Source: UBA946 sp031550725
GTDB lineage: Bacteria; Bacillota; Clostridia; Oscillospirales; Ruminococcaceae
Assembly: GCA_031550725.1 (NCBI GenBank)
Contig: JAVBOH010000003.1
Span: 1 to 52,953 of the forward strand
DNA: 52,953 nt
Direction: 5' to 3'
Below, in pieces: positions 6,279 through 15,099 of this stretch (within the stretch, counting starts at the first letter, position 1; each line of letters starts with the position of its first letter). Position numbers and translations under genes: made by a program. Under the pieces are notes generated by a model, which saw only the letters and a list, made by a program, of their open reading frames with translations, searched no databases and was not told the DNA's origin.

Positions 6279-7481
6279 TTACTTATTATTAACAAGGTCA
6301 AGAGTATCTCTTGCGATAAGAAGTTCCTCATTAGTAGGAACAACCCAAACCTCAACCTTAGAGTCAGGGGAAGAAATCTTAGTAAGCTCACCATGAATAG
6401 TGCTGTTAAGTTCCTTGTCAATCTTGATACCGAAGAATTCCATATCAGCACAAACAGCCTCACGAACATCAGTAGCATTTTCACCGATACCACCAGTGAA
6501 AAGAACAGCATCAAGACCATTCATAACAGCAGCATAAGAGCCGATATACTTCTTAATCTGGTAACGCAGCATTGTTGATGCAAGAATAGCTCTCTTGTCA
6601 CCCTTTTCAGCAGCAGCAGTGATATCTCTGTTATCGCTTGAAATTCCTGAGATACCAACAAAACCAGACTTCTTGTTCATGTAGTCGCTCATCTCGGATG
6701 GAGTAAAGCCATGCTTGTCCATAACAAATGTTACAGCAGATGGGTCAACAGCACCGCTTCTTGTACCCATAAGAATACCATCAAGAGGAGTAAATCCCAT
6801 GGAAGTGTCAACAGATTTACCGCCGTCAATAGCAGTAATGGAAGAACCATTGCCAAGGTGGCAGGAAACAATTTTTAGTTCCTCAGGCTTTTTGCCCATA
6901 GCCTTTGCAAGCGCCATTGAAACAAATCTGTGTGATGTACCGTGGAAACCGTACTTTCTAACGTGGTACTTCTCATAATCCTCATAAGGAAGACCAAACA
7001 TAAATGCCTTTTCAGGAATAGTCTGGTGGAATGCTGTATCAAATACAACTGCCTGAGGTACATTTGCAGGAAGAACTTTTTTACAAGCCCAAAGAGCAAG
7101 CGCATGAGGATGGTTATGTACAGGAGCAAGTTCCTGCAAATCATCAATCTGCTGAATAACTTCATCAGTAACAAGAGTTGTCTTGCTGAATATTTCAGCA
7201 CCCTGTACTATTCTGTGTCCAACAGCGGAAATTTCGTCCATAGACTTGATAACGGATGCGTCACCCGTTGTAAGTACTTCAACAAGCTTTTCAAAAGCTT
7301 CTGTGTGTGTTGGAAATTCACAATCAACATCAACAGCTCTGCCGTCGAAAGTTTTGTGGGAGATATGTCCTCCGATACCAATTCTGTCGCAGTTGCCCTT
7401 AGCGATGACACTCTCATCATCCATATTTAGAAGCTGATATTTGAGGGATGAACTGCCTGCATTGACTACTAAAATAATCAT
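6279..7481 (-). CDS. ackA: Acetate kinase
   Basis: 400 aa, the standard AckA length, when started at MIILVVNAGSSSLKYQLL, whose ATG is preceded by GAAAGGAA. The open frame continues 36 codons upstream, but that extension lacks a ribosome site and family similarity. The enzyme interconverts acetyl phosphate and ADP with acetate and ATP, the last step of acetate fermentation. ASKHA-fold motifs are intact: NAGSSSLKY (7-15), SCHLGNGSSI, GGKSVDTSMGFTPLDG, TRSGAVDP and FTGGIGENA. No phosphotransacetylase gene is adjacent. It is divergent from tmcAL, which consumes acetate in tRNA modification. Two overlapping palindromes lie in its 5' untranslated region. Confidence 0.96.
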   Translation of the reverse strand: MIILVVNAGSSSLKYQLLNMDDESVIAKGNCDRIGIGGHISHKTFDGRAVDVDCEFPTHTEAFEKLVEVLTTGDASVIKSMDEISAVGHRIVQGAEIFSKTTLVTDEVIQQIDDLQELAPVHNHPHALALWACKKVLPANVPQAVVFDTAFHQTIPEKAFMFGLPYEDYEKYHVRKYGFHGTSHRFVSMALAKAMGKKPEELKIVSCHLGNGSSITAIDGGKSVDTSMGFTPLDGILMGTRSGAVDPSAVTFVMDKHGFTPSEMSDYMNKKSGFVGISGISSDNRDITAAAEKGDKRAILASTMLRYQIKKYIGSYAAVMNGLDAVLFTGGIGENATDVREAVCADMEFFGIKIDKELNSTIHGELTKISSPDSKVEVWVVPTNEELLIARDTLDLVNNK

Positions 7482-7794
7482 CTTAAAATTCCTTTCAAAA
7501 ATATGATATATATCATACGCATTTGCGTATAACCATCGTTTTGTGTGAATACAATGAAAATTGTCAAAAACCCCTTGACAAAAAGCCATTATTTTAATAT
7601 TATTACTTTATACGTCAAAAATCAAGGGTTTTTATATATTTTTAGTATTTGATAATAAATTATCCATAGTCTATATATAAAAATTGGTCACCCTTATATT
7701 ATAATGTAAGAATGTAATGAAATTTTGCAATAAGAAGTAATTTCTGAAACATGACAATGTTGACGGATGAATATAGAAAGGGCGTTTAAATTTT
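7482..7794. promoter_or_regulatory. Divergent ackA/tmcAL control region with palindromes
   Basis: This 313-base gap holds no gene. On the ackA side there is a 16-bp perfect palindrome TATGATATATATCATA (7502-7517), overlapped by TACGCATTTGCGTA (7516-7529). Both sit just upstream of the ackA ribosome site, so they could be an operator or an mRNA hairpin. A candidate ackA promoter is TTGACG-16-TAAAAT (minus strand, around 7588-7616). A TATAAT sits at about 7699 on the tmcAL side, without a good -35 box. Confidence 0.4.
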
Positions 7795-9015
7795 ATGAAA
7801 ACATACGGAATTATATGCGAATACAACCCGTTTCACAATGGGCATATCAAACAGATTGAGGAAACAAGAAAAAATGGAGCTACACATATTGTAGCGATTA
7901 TGAGCGGTAACTATGTCCAGCGTGGTGATGTAGCTATCGTAAATAAATTTGAGCGTGCAAAAATCGCAGTTAATAATGGTGTTGACCTTGTTATCGAACT
8001 GCCTGTTGTTTATTCACTTTCAAGTGCAGAGATGTTTGCACGAGCAGGTGTTATGATGCTTGGATCTTTGGGTTGTGTTGATGGTATTTCATTTGGAAGT
8101 GAATGCGGCGATATTAATATGCTAAGAAATGCTGCAATTGCATCATTAACAGCTGCAAACCCTGATAAAATCAAGCCATTGCTTGAAGAAGGCATACCTT
8201 TCCCACAAGCAATACAGCAGATTATTGCAAAGGACAACGGCCCGATGGTTGCAAGTATTTTTGACAGTCCTAATAATACATTAGCTGTTGAATATATCAA
8301 AGCAATGAAAATACTGGGACTTGATAATATGGATGCATTTACAGTATTGCGTACTGGTTCAGGTCATGACAGCATGACAGCAACAGGCAATATTGCAAGC
8401 GGTTCACTTTTACGTAAAATGATTGAAGACAATGAGGATATCAGTGCATATGTACCTAAGGACATGGCAGAATTGATTGAAAAGTTTGATGACGCTGACC
8501 GTCTTGCATATTTTGATAATCTTGAAAGACCGTTGCTGTATAAGCTAAGAACTTGCTCACCTCAGGAACTTGCTGAAACACCAGATGTCGGGCAAGGACT
8601 TCATAATCGTCTTTTCGAGATGGGAAGAATGGCAAACTCACTTGATGAGTTCCTTGATAATGTAAATACCAAAAGGTATACAATGGCAAAAATCAGAAGA
8701 ATTATTCTTAATTTGCTTATTGGTGTTAAGAATACTGACCTTCAAATGCCGCCATCCTATGGCAGAATTCTTGCTTTTAATGAACGTGGTACTGAAATAC
8801 TCAAAAAGTCAAGAGAAACACAAAACAAAACAATGTCAATTCCTTTTGAAGTATCAATGAAGGATTTGTTTGAGATGAAAGTTCCACAGATTAACAGATT
8901 TGCGGATTTAACAACTAAATCCACGGATATTTATGGTCTTGCATCAAGAGAAATCGCTCCAAGTGCATTGGATTTCACTTCAAAGATTGAAATTCAAGGC
9001 AAAAGTGAGGAATAA
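7795..9015 (+). CDS. tmcAL: tRNA(Met) cytidine acetate ligase
   Basis: 406 aa, near the usual TmcAL (formerly YlbM) length. The family activates acetate with ATP to acetyl-AMP and acetylates the wobble C34 of elongator tRNA-Met in the cytoplasm. The N-terminal nucleotidyltransferase fold shows GIICEYNPFHNGH with the HxGH motif at His14/His17, then MSGNYVQRGDVAIVNKFERA and GVDLVIELPVVYSLSSAE, all hallmarks of the family. The C-terminal half is the helical RNA-binding part. The ribosome site is AGAAAGGGCG. It is divergent from ackA, an acetate-handling gene, which may be coincidence. Confidence 0.92.
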   Translation: MKTYGIICEYNPFHNGHIKQIEETRKNGATHIVAIMSGNYVQRGDVAIVNKFERAKIAVNNGVDLVIELPVVYSLSSAEMFARAGVMMLGSLGCVDGISFGSECGDINMLRNAAIASLTAANPDKIKPLLEEGIPFPQAIQQIIAKDNGPMVASIFDSPNNTLAVEYIKAMKILGLDNMDAFTVLRTGSGHDSMTATGNIASGSLLRKMIEDNEDISAYVPKDMAELIEKFDDADRLAYFDNLERPLLYKLRTCSPQELAETPDVGQGLHNRLFEMGRMANSLDEFLDNVNTKRYTMAKIRRIILNLLIGVKNTDLQMPPSYGRILAFNERGTEILKKSRETQNKTMSIPFEVSMKDLFEMKVPQINRFADLTTKSTDIYGLASREIAPSALDFTSKIEIQGKSEE

Positions 9016-9094
9016 ATTTTACTAAATGTAACTGTTTTGTGGTATTTTAATGCAATTTGTCATAAAACTGTAATATATTTTTGTGGTTTTGCTA

Positions 9095-9123
9095 TTGGCA
9101 AATAAAAAAAAGTATGTTATAAT
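9095..9123 (+). promoter_or_regulatory. Sigma-A promoter of the secreted protein gene
   Basis: TTGGCA (9095-9100), 17-base spacer, TATAAT (9118-9123), then a leader of about 65 bases with AAAAAAGGAG before the ATG. Confidence 0.8.
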
Positions 9124-9194
9124 ACTATTAAGAACATTTTTGTTTATAATTAAGTTACACATAAACAATTTTAATCAAAAAAGGAGATTTTAAA

Positions 9195-10763
9195 ATGAAA
9201 AAGAAAACTTTCGGTAGATTTACCGCTCTAGGTATCGCTGCTTTGACAGCTGTTCCTGCTTTTATTATTCCTGCTAGTGCTGCATCTTCATTTACACAAA
9301 GTGGAACAAATGCATTTGGTACTGTTTATTATGCTAAAACTGCTGGTGCAGGTAATACAATTTTTTATTCTAGTACAGCAGCAGGCATTGCTGATAGTGC
9401 AGGTACAGTAGCGGGTGATTTTTCATCAGGTGATTTGTATTCACTTAGAGGTACTGCTACTTATGTAGCTGTAACACAAATTCCTGCTGGCGGATACAAA
9501 ATTGAACTTACAACAGTTAGTACAGGTGGCAATTTAAAAATTGTTGCTGATTCAGCGAACAACAATAACACTGACAATCTTACTGGCAAGATTTATTATC
9601 CTTCTGCAGCAAACAGATATGCAGAAACAAGTGGTAAGGTTTATTATGTAGGTGGTTATTATTATCCAAGCTATGCTGCTGCATTGGCTGCTGCATCACA
9701 AGGTAATTATTCTGTAAGCAATATTACACCATATACTCCATCACAAGGATGGACATCTACTTATACGTATTTCTCATATAAAACAGGTGAGTTCTATTCA
9801 AGCTCAACAATAATTGGTTCTGCTGGCAGCAATGATTATTATACTGTTACAGCAAAAGGTACTTCATCTTCAACTTATACTTATACTGTAACTAGATACA
9901 AGAGTTCAGCAACTGGCAAGTATTATCTTACTGCTGCTGAAGCTTCTGCTGCAGGCGGTACTGTAACTACATCAACTACTAATTCAAATGGCTATGCATG
10001 GTATAATCTATCAACAGGTTTGTTCTATAGCACAGAGGGTTATGCTAAGGAAGCATCTAATAATTCTGCTGATGTTATTTATGCTCCAAACTATGGATAT
10101 TATAATTCATCTGCTTATTACGATAACTATTATTACTACGGCAGTTATTACAATGACCCATATTATCAGTATTTCTACAATAAGAACAACTCAACATCAA
10201 CATCAACTTCCACTTCCACAGCGACTACAACTGCTGTATCAACTGAGCCAGTTATCAGCGGAACAAAGATTGTTGGTTGGACTTCAATTGTTAACAACAT
10301 GAGCACTTATGCGAACAAGACTCTTTCTATCAAGATGAATGAGTCAACTCAGGTAACAAAGAGTGTACTTGCAGCTGCAAAGAAAAACAATGTTACATTG
10401 AGCCTAACCTTGCCAAACGGTGTAATTTGGACAATTAAGGGTTCTGATGTTGCAACTGCTAAGACTATCAGCCTTGATACAACTTACAATACACAGAACA
10501 TCCCAACTTCTTTGGTTTCAAAGGCTAAGAAGGGTGCTGTTGCATCTGCTCAGTTTACAATTGGTCAGAATACAACATTAGGCTGTGATGCTGATGTTAC
10601 TGTTAAGTTCTCCAAGAGCCGTGCAGGCAAGTCTGTTAAGCTTTACCGTTACAACTCAGCTAAGAATACTCTTGTTCTTGTTGATACTGCTAAGATTACA
10701 TCAACAGGTGCTGCAACATTTACAGTTGCACAGGGTGGAGATTTCATCGCTGTTATCGGCTAA
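9195..10763 (+). CDS. Secreted Tyr/Ser/Thr-rich surface protein
   Basis: 522 aa. It has a clear signal peptide (MKKKTFGRF, a hydrophobic stretch, then ASA|A at residue 29/30). The mature protein is low-complexity. Repeat-like segments of the form GKVYY or GKYYL followed by an Ala-rich stretch (about 148-168 and 241-254) are followed by an extreme Tyr tract at about 299-328 and an (ST)n linker at 333-342. The C-terminal part (about 355-522) is a beta-rich domain ending with VKLYRYNSAKNTLVLVDTA and GGDFIAVIG, a pattern I associate with extracellular proteins of rumen and gut Clostridia. There is no LPXTG or SLH anchor. It has a strong own promoter and terminator. Function is unknown; adhesion or matrix is a guess. 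Confidence 0.8.
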   Translation: MKKKTFGRFTALGIAALTAVPAFIIPASAASSFTQSGTNAFGTVYYAKTAGAGNTIFYSSTAAGIADSAGTVAGDFSSGDLYSLRGTATYVAVTQIPAGGYKIELTTVSTGGNLKIVADSANNNNTDNLTGKIYYPSAANRYAETSGKVYYVGGYYYPSYAAALAAASQGNYSVSNITPYTPSQGWTSTYTYFSYKTGEFYSSSTIIGSAGSNDYYTVTAKGTSSSTYTYTVTRYKSSATGKYYLTAAEASAAGGTVTTSTTNSNGYAWYNLSTGLFYSTEGYAKEASNNSADVIYAPNYGYYNSSAYYDNYYYYGSYYNDPYYQYFYNKNNSTSTSTSTSTATTTAVSTEPVISGTKIVGWTSIVNNMSTYANKTLSIKMNESTQVTKSVLAAAKKNNVTLSLTLPNGVIWTIKGSDVATAKTISLDTTYNTQNIPTSLVSKAKKGAVASAQFTIGQNTTLGCDADVTVKFSKSRAGKSVKLYRYNSAKNTLVLVDTAKITSTGAATFTVAQGGDFIAVIG

Positions 10764-10784
10764 GATTATATTTAATAAAACTTA

Positions 10785-10815
10785 TGGCGTACTGAACCTT
10801 CAGTACGCCATTTTT
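10785..10815. terminator. Bidirectional terminator between convergent genes
   Basis: TGGCGTACTGAA / TTCAGTACGCCA, a 12-bp perfect stem with a CC loop, followed on the plus strand by TTTTTG. It separates the secreted protein gene from the histidine kinase gene. Confidence 0.85.
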
Positions 10816-10830
10816 GTCGAGTAAAATATT

Positions 10831-12246
10831 TTATTGATTTGGAATTGTAACCGTAAAAGTAGTAATTCCACTTGGTGTACATGATGCTGAAATTGTACCG
10901 TTATGCTTATCAACAATAGCTTTAGCGATTGACAAGCCAAGTCCGAAGCCACCTGTGTTATGGTTATGTGATTTGTCAGTGCGGTAATATCTGTCGAAAA
11001 GTCTTGGTAAATCCTCAGTAGGTATAATTTCACCGTTGTTTGATACTTCAATACGTATTTTGTTGCTCTTATGCTTATAAAAACGTATAGTAATAAAACC
11101 GTTTTGGGCTGAATGCGAAACCGCATTATCGATCAGAATATGCATAAGCTGATTGATACGCTCTTTATCACCATGCATATTCAAGTCAGGCTCAATATCA
11201 GTTTCAATGATTTTATCATTTTCGAAAATGAGTGCTTCAAAAGCAAGGACAGCACCCTCGACAACATCAGAGCCATTAAACTCGGACATAATGATTTTTT
11301 CCTCGTTACTATCCTCTTTAGCGATATAAAGCATACTGCTTACAAGCTTTGACATTTTGTTGATTTCATCCTTGATATAACCAAACCACTGCATTTGTGT
11401 TTCAACGGTTTCATCAGGGTTTGACATGATAACGTCAGCATTTGCAGAAATAACGGTCAGTGGTGTTTTTAACTCATGAGATGCATTTGCTATAAATTCT
11501 TTTTGCTGCAGCCATGCCTTTTCAATAGGTCTTACTGCCCATCTTGACAGAAAAATACTTAATATATAAACAAAAATCAAGGCAATTACAGCAGTGATGC
11601 CAATAACAACAGCAAGTCTTTGAAGTGTTGCAATTTCAATTGAACGGTCAAGCAGTACAATTCTTGTTTTATCACCGAAAACTTCACGAATTAAATATCT
11701 GTACTGAATATCATTAATTGTAACATTACCGGATTTTTTACCGTTTTCAAAAAGTCCAAGTGAAATCTCGGATAATGCATCAGCATCATCGGATGTATTA
11801 TCATCTGAATCAAACTGGTTCATACTGCGATAAATTTGGCAAACTTCTCCGTTTTTATCAATATCAATGGAAATCCAGTTTCTGAACATACTGTTTGGAT
11901 TTTGATGTGTATTGTTCGGGAAGATGTCATTATAATTTTTATTTTCATTCATCTCGGAAGAAAAGTTATCAGGAATATTATCAGGGATGTCGGCAGGAAC
12001 ATCATCTGGAATATTGGTTTTATCAAAAAACTCGGGAATATCTGTTTTATTTTCCGGAGGTATAAGCTTGCCAAGCTCCTTAAAACCCTTGCTGTAATCA
12101 GAAATTGCATACTCAATCACCTGTTGGGACGCCTTAGTTTCAGAATTGAGCATAAGTACGAAAATAACCGTAGCGATACCTAAAATAACAACAGTAAAAA
12201 TAGACATGATTATAATTAGAAATCGGCGTTTTAGCTTTTTTATCAT
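10831..12246 (-). CDS. Membrane sensor histidine kinase (OmpR/PhoR-type partner)
   Basis: 471 aa. TM1 spans about 8-33 and TM2 about 210-233, with an extracytoplasmic sensor of about 175 residues between them. The sensor includes a Pro/Asp/Asn-rich stretch (DKTNIPDDVPADIPDNIPDN). A HAMP-like linker leads to HisKA with FIANASHELKTPLTVI (phospho-accepting His257) and to HATPase_c with a DNAVSHS N-box and TGGFGLGLSIAKAIVDKHNG. It is the second gene of a two-gene operon, starting 11 bases after the response regulator stop. The ligand is unknown. It is convergent with the secreted protein gene, which gives no strong link. Confidence 0.92.
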   Translation of the reverse strand: MIKKLKRRFLIIIMSIFTVVILGIATVIFVLMLNSETKASQQVIEYAISDYSKGFKELGKLIPPENKTDIPEFFDKTNIPDDVPADIPDNIPDNFSSEMNENKNYNDIFPNNTHQNPNSMFRNWISIDIDKNGEVCQIYRSMNQFDSDDNTSDDADALSEISLGLFENGKKSGNVTINDIQYRYLIREVFGDKTRIVLLDRSIEIATLQRLAVVIGITAVIALIFVYILSIFLSRWAVRPIEKAWLQQKEFIANASHELKTPLTVISANADVIMSNPDETVETQMQWFGYIKDEINKMSKLVSSMLYIAKEDSNEEKIIMSEFNGSDVVEGAVLAFEALIFENDKIIETDIEPDLNMHGDKERINQLMHILIDNAVSHSAQNGFITIRFYKHKSNKIRIEVSNNGEIIPTEDLPRLFDRYYRTDKSHNHNTGGFGLGLSIAKAIVDKHNGTISASCTPSGITTFTVTIPNQ

Positions 12247-12257
12247 GTAAATTCACC

Positions 12258-12941
12258 TCATTCTTTTGAAAATTCAAGCTTGTAACCAACACCACGCAGA
12301 GTTTTTATTGTGGTCGATGATTTGATATAAGTCAGTTTTTTTCTTAAGAATGAAATATAAACCTCAACATTATTATATTCAGCATCAGAATCATATCCCC
12401 ATACCTTTAAAAGCATATTTTCCTTGCTGACAATCTGATTTGGATTGCGTAAAAGCAGTTCGAGTACCGAAAATTCCTTTAAACCAAGCTTAACATTATT
12501 CTTACCGCAGTAAAGCTCATATGTCGACAAATTCAGGTAAACATCCTCAAAGGTAAGCTTATCGTCACAAATAACCTGTGCCGAATTTCTTCTGCCTAGC
12601 GCACGTACTCTTGCAAGCAGTTCCTCTGTGGAAAATGGCTTTGTTAAATAGTCATCTGCACCAGTATCAAGCCCTCTTACCTTATCGGATATTTCATCCT
12701 TTGCAGTAAGCAGCAGTACAGGAGTTTTTATCCCGTTTTTACGAATATTGCGAAGTACTTCTATACCATCCATTTTAGGCAGCATGATATCAAGTATTAT
12801 TGCATCATATATTCCTGTCAGCGCATTGTCAAGACCGTCGATTCCATTATATGCGGAATCTGCTGTTATTTTTTGTTTTGCAAAAATCTGTACAAGTGCA
12901 TCACATAACCTTATTTCGTCTTCAACTATTAAAATTCTCAT
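12258..12941 (-). CDS. OmpR/PhoB-family response regulator
   Basis: 227 aa. The receiver domain (1-120) shows MRILIVEDE, phospho-accepting Asp51 in LDIMLPKMDG, LLTAKD and the conserved Lys in YLTKPF. The C-terminal winged helix (about 130-225) ends with VEVYISFLRKKL and IKTLRGVGYKLE, typical of DNA-binding OmpR members. The ATG is preceded by AGGAGGGG. It is first in an operon with the sensor kinase that follows. Targets cannot be told from the sequence. Confidence 0.94.
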   Translation of the reverse strand: MRILIVEDEIRLCDALVQIFAKQKITADSAYNGIDGLDNALTGIYDAIILDIMLPKMDGIEVLRNIRKNGIKTPVLLLTAKDEISDKVRGLDTGADDYLTKPFSTEELLARVRALGRRNSAQVICDDKLTFEDVYLNLSTYELYCGKNNVKLGLKEFSVLELLLRNPNQIVSKENMLLKVWGYDSDAEYNNVEVYISFLRKKLTYIKSSTTIKTLRGVGYKLEFSKE

Positions 12942-13134
12942 GTCAAAACCCCTCCTATATCAAATGATAGCACATATCCAATCGTTTGTAAACCACTTTG
13001 TTTGTATATATTATATAATGGTATTCTTAAATGAAACTTTAATATTGTTGCTGTCTACAAATAATTTTCAGAGTATGGAATTTCTGACTTTTTGTGATAT
13101 AATAGGCATATTGACATAAAAATGGGGTGTGACA

Positions 13135-13791
13135 ATGAAAAGGGTATGTATACACTGTGGTACTTACGATAAAATTGATGTAAAAGAAAAATATGGCAGG
13201 GGATTTTATCGTGGCAAAATACAATGCTTTTGCAGAAATTGTGGAGCAAGACTTTATCAGCGTGAAATACCAACTATCCAAGATAAAATTGCAGTAGTCT
13301 TGGAGTATGCAATTATTGCTGCTGGAATATTTGCTTTTCCTTTTTATATTTATCATATTTCTAAAGTTGGATGGGATGGTATTACTGCTAAAGATATTAT
13401 GTTTTATGGAAGTATTATTCTTTTAATGCTCATATATATATCTTCATTATTGCCATATTCAATAATAGAACATCTTCACAGGCATCCAAAATATTTTGTT
13501 AATGTAGACAAAAGCTACAATATCATACTGTTAAAACCAGATATAACATTCAAACTTGAAAAATACAGCAATAAAATCAAAAATATTACTTTGTCTGATA
13601 CAGTTAAGATTGATGATGGTAAAAATTCATGCTATGCTATAATCAGTTTGATAAAAGATACGGGTGACAGCTTTATTATAGGTGTTTCGAAAATTAATGA
13701 TGTGAATGTCACTGTTGGTAATTGTGAAATTAAAATGTATACATATACTAATAAATTTATTTGTTCGGGACATTGTGCTGAATTATTATGA
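13135..13791 (+). CDS. Small membrane protein with N-terminal zinc-ribbon-like motif
   Basis: 218 aa from the ATG at 13135 (a GTG two codons upstream is also possible; GGGG lies 7 bases before the ATG). The N-terminus has two CxxC pairs, VCIHCG and CRNCG, about 27 residues apart, a plausible zinc ribbon. Two membrane segments follow at about 50-70 and 85-108. A cytoplasmic or exposed beta-rich tail of about 105 residues contains no recognised motif. I do not recognise the family. It stands alone between the two-component operon and the str operon. Confidence 0.75.
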   Translation: MKRVCIHCGTYDKIDVKEKYGRGFYRGKIQCFCRNCGARLYQREIPTIQDKIAVVLEYAIIAAGIFAFPFYIYHISKVGWDGITAKDIMFYGSIILLMLIYISSLLPYSIIEHLHRHPKYFVNVDKSYNIILLKPDITFKLEKYSNKIKNITLSDTVKIDDGKNSCYAIISLIKDTGDSFIIGVSKINDVNVTVGNCEIKMYTYTNKFICSGHCAELL

Positions 13792-13846
13792 TAAAATATG
13801 CTAATACTATACATAGAAATTTTTTGAGAAAATTTGTGTAAAATGC

Positions 13847-13875
13847 TTGACAAAATGGGAGAAAGAGTGTATAAT
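13847..13875 (+). promoter_or_regulatory. Sigma-A promoter of the str operon
   Basis: TTGACA (13847-13852), 17-base spacer, TATAAT (13870-13875), both boxes at consensus, about 50 bases before rpsL. Confidence 0.88.
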
Positions 13876-13927
13876 ATTCGAGTATGCTATTTTTGTATAT
13901 AATTTTTTTGGAAAGGAGATTGATTTA

Positions 13928-14356
13928 ATGCCAACTTTTAACCAGTTAGTTCGTAAGGGCAGAGATGTTCTTGAGAAGAAATCAACAGCACCAGCACTTC
14001 AGAAGGGTTATAACTCCAAGAAGAAGGTTACTATTGACCAGAGCGCACCTCAGAAGAGAGGCGTATGTACTGCTGTTAGAACTGCAACACCTAAGAAGCC
14101 TAACTCAGCGATGAGAAAAATTGCCAGAGTAAGACTATCTAATGGACATGAAGTTTCTGCATACATTCCAGGTATCGGCCATAACCTTCAGGAGCACTCA
14201 GTTGTTCTTATCAGAGGCGGACGTGTAAAGGACCTCCCTGGTGTACGTTACCATATCATCAGAGGTACTCTTGATGCTCAGGGCGTAGCTAAGAGAATGC
14301 AGGCTCGTTCCAAATACGGTGCAAAGAGACCTAAGGCTGGAGCTGCTGCAAAGTAA
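13928..14356 (+). CDS. rpsL: 30S ribosomal protein S12
   Basis: 142 aa beginning MPTFNQLVRKGR. An upstream in-frame extension exists but overlaps the promoter, while this ATG has GGAAAGGAG before it. S12 sits at the decoding centre of the 30S subunit. The conserved loop TPKKPNSAMRKIARV retains the wild-type lysine linked to streptomycin sensitivity, and GRVKDLPGVRYH is intact. It is first gene of the rpsL-rpsG-fusA-tuf operon. Confidence 0.98.
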   Translation: MPTFNQLVRKGRDVLEKKSTAPALQKGYNSKKKVTIDQSAPQKRGVCTAVRTATPKKPNSAMRKIARVRLSNGHEVSAYIPGIGHNLQEHSVVLIRGGRVKDLPGVRYHIIRGTLDAQGVAKRMQARSKYGAKRPKAGAAAK

Positions 14357-14422
14357 TTTGCGCTTAACAATCCAGAATGTGATAAGTCATTATACTTATC
14401 AAAAATTATCTAGTAGAACTCA

Positions 14423-14458
14423 TGAAGCCACATGATTTATGTGGAGTATTCATTTTTT
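14423..14458 (+). terminator. Possible partial terminator between rpsL and rpsG
   Basis: CCACAT-GATTT-ATGTGG, with outer TGAA/TTCA pairing, then TTTTTT, in the unusually long 225-base gap between rpsL and rpsG. It could be an attenuator or a processing site. The rest of the gap holds no gene. Confidence 0.45.
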
Positions 14459-14581
14459 ATATATGGATACCTCTGCATTGGTTTACGTGTCAATCGTGCT
14501 TTGCGTTTATTTATATGAATGTGAGGTTTGTGGAGAGAAACGAGTACCTATGATATCATTAATATGAAGGAGGGAAGTATT

Positions 14582-15052
14582 GTGCCAAGAAGAGGTAGTG
14601 TTGCAAAACGTGAAGTTTTGCTTGATCCAATTTACAATTCTGAAATCGTAACTCGTCTTATCAACAACATTATGCTTGACGGTAAGAAGGGCGTTGCTCA
14701 GAAAATCGTTTACGAGGCATTTGAAATCGTTGCTGAGAAAACAGGAAAGGATGCTCTCGAGGCTTTTGAAGCTGCTATGGAGAACATCATGCCATTGCTT
14801 GAAGTTAAGGCTCGCCGTGTAGGTGGTTCAACTTATCAGGTACCAATGGATGTTAGACCTGATAGAAAGCAGACTCTAGGACTAAGATGGTTAACAACTT
14901 ATTCTAGAAACAGAAATGAAAGAACCATGAAGGAAAGACTTGCTGGTGAAATCATTGATGCTATGAACAGTACAGGCGGCGCTTACAAGAAGCGTGAGGA
15001 TACTCATAAGATGGCTGAAGCTAATAAGGCTTTCGCACATTTCCGCTGGTAA
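14582..15052 (+). CDS. rpsG: 30S ribosomal protein S7
   Basis: 156 aa, the standard length, from the GTG start with AAGGAGGG upstream. An in-frame extension of 18 codons upstream contains the ribosome site and is not coding. S7 nucleates assembly of the 30S head by binding 16S rRNA. PRRGSVAKREVLLDPIYNS and GGSTYQVPMDVRPDRK are typical. It lies in the str operon. Confidence 0.98.
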   Translation: MPRRGSVAKREVLLDPIYNSEIVTRLINNIMLDGKKGVAQKIVYEAFEIVAEKTGKDALEAFEAAMENIMPLLEVKARRVGGSTYQVPMDVRPDRKQTLGLRWLTTYSRNRNERTMKERLAGEIIDAMNSTGGAYKKREDTHKMAEANKAFAHFRW

Positions 15053-15099
15053 TTTACGTGACAGCATACTTGATATGCTGCTAATTTGGAGGAATATTT

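Noticed and set aside
7482..7589. 36-codon N-terminal extension of acetate kinase
   Set aside because: It lacks a ribosome site and family similarity. The internal ATG has GAAAGGAA and gives the standard AckA N-terminus.
7752..7790. 12-codon ORF just upstream of tmcAL
   Set aside because: No ribosome site or associated hairpin; such short ORFs are expected by chance.
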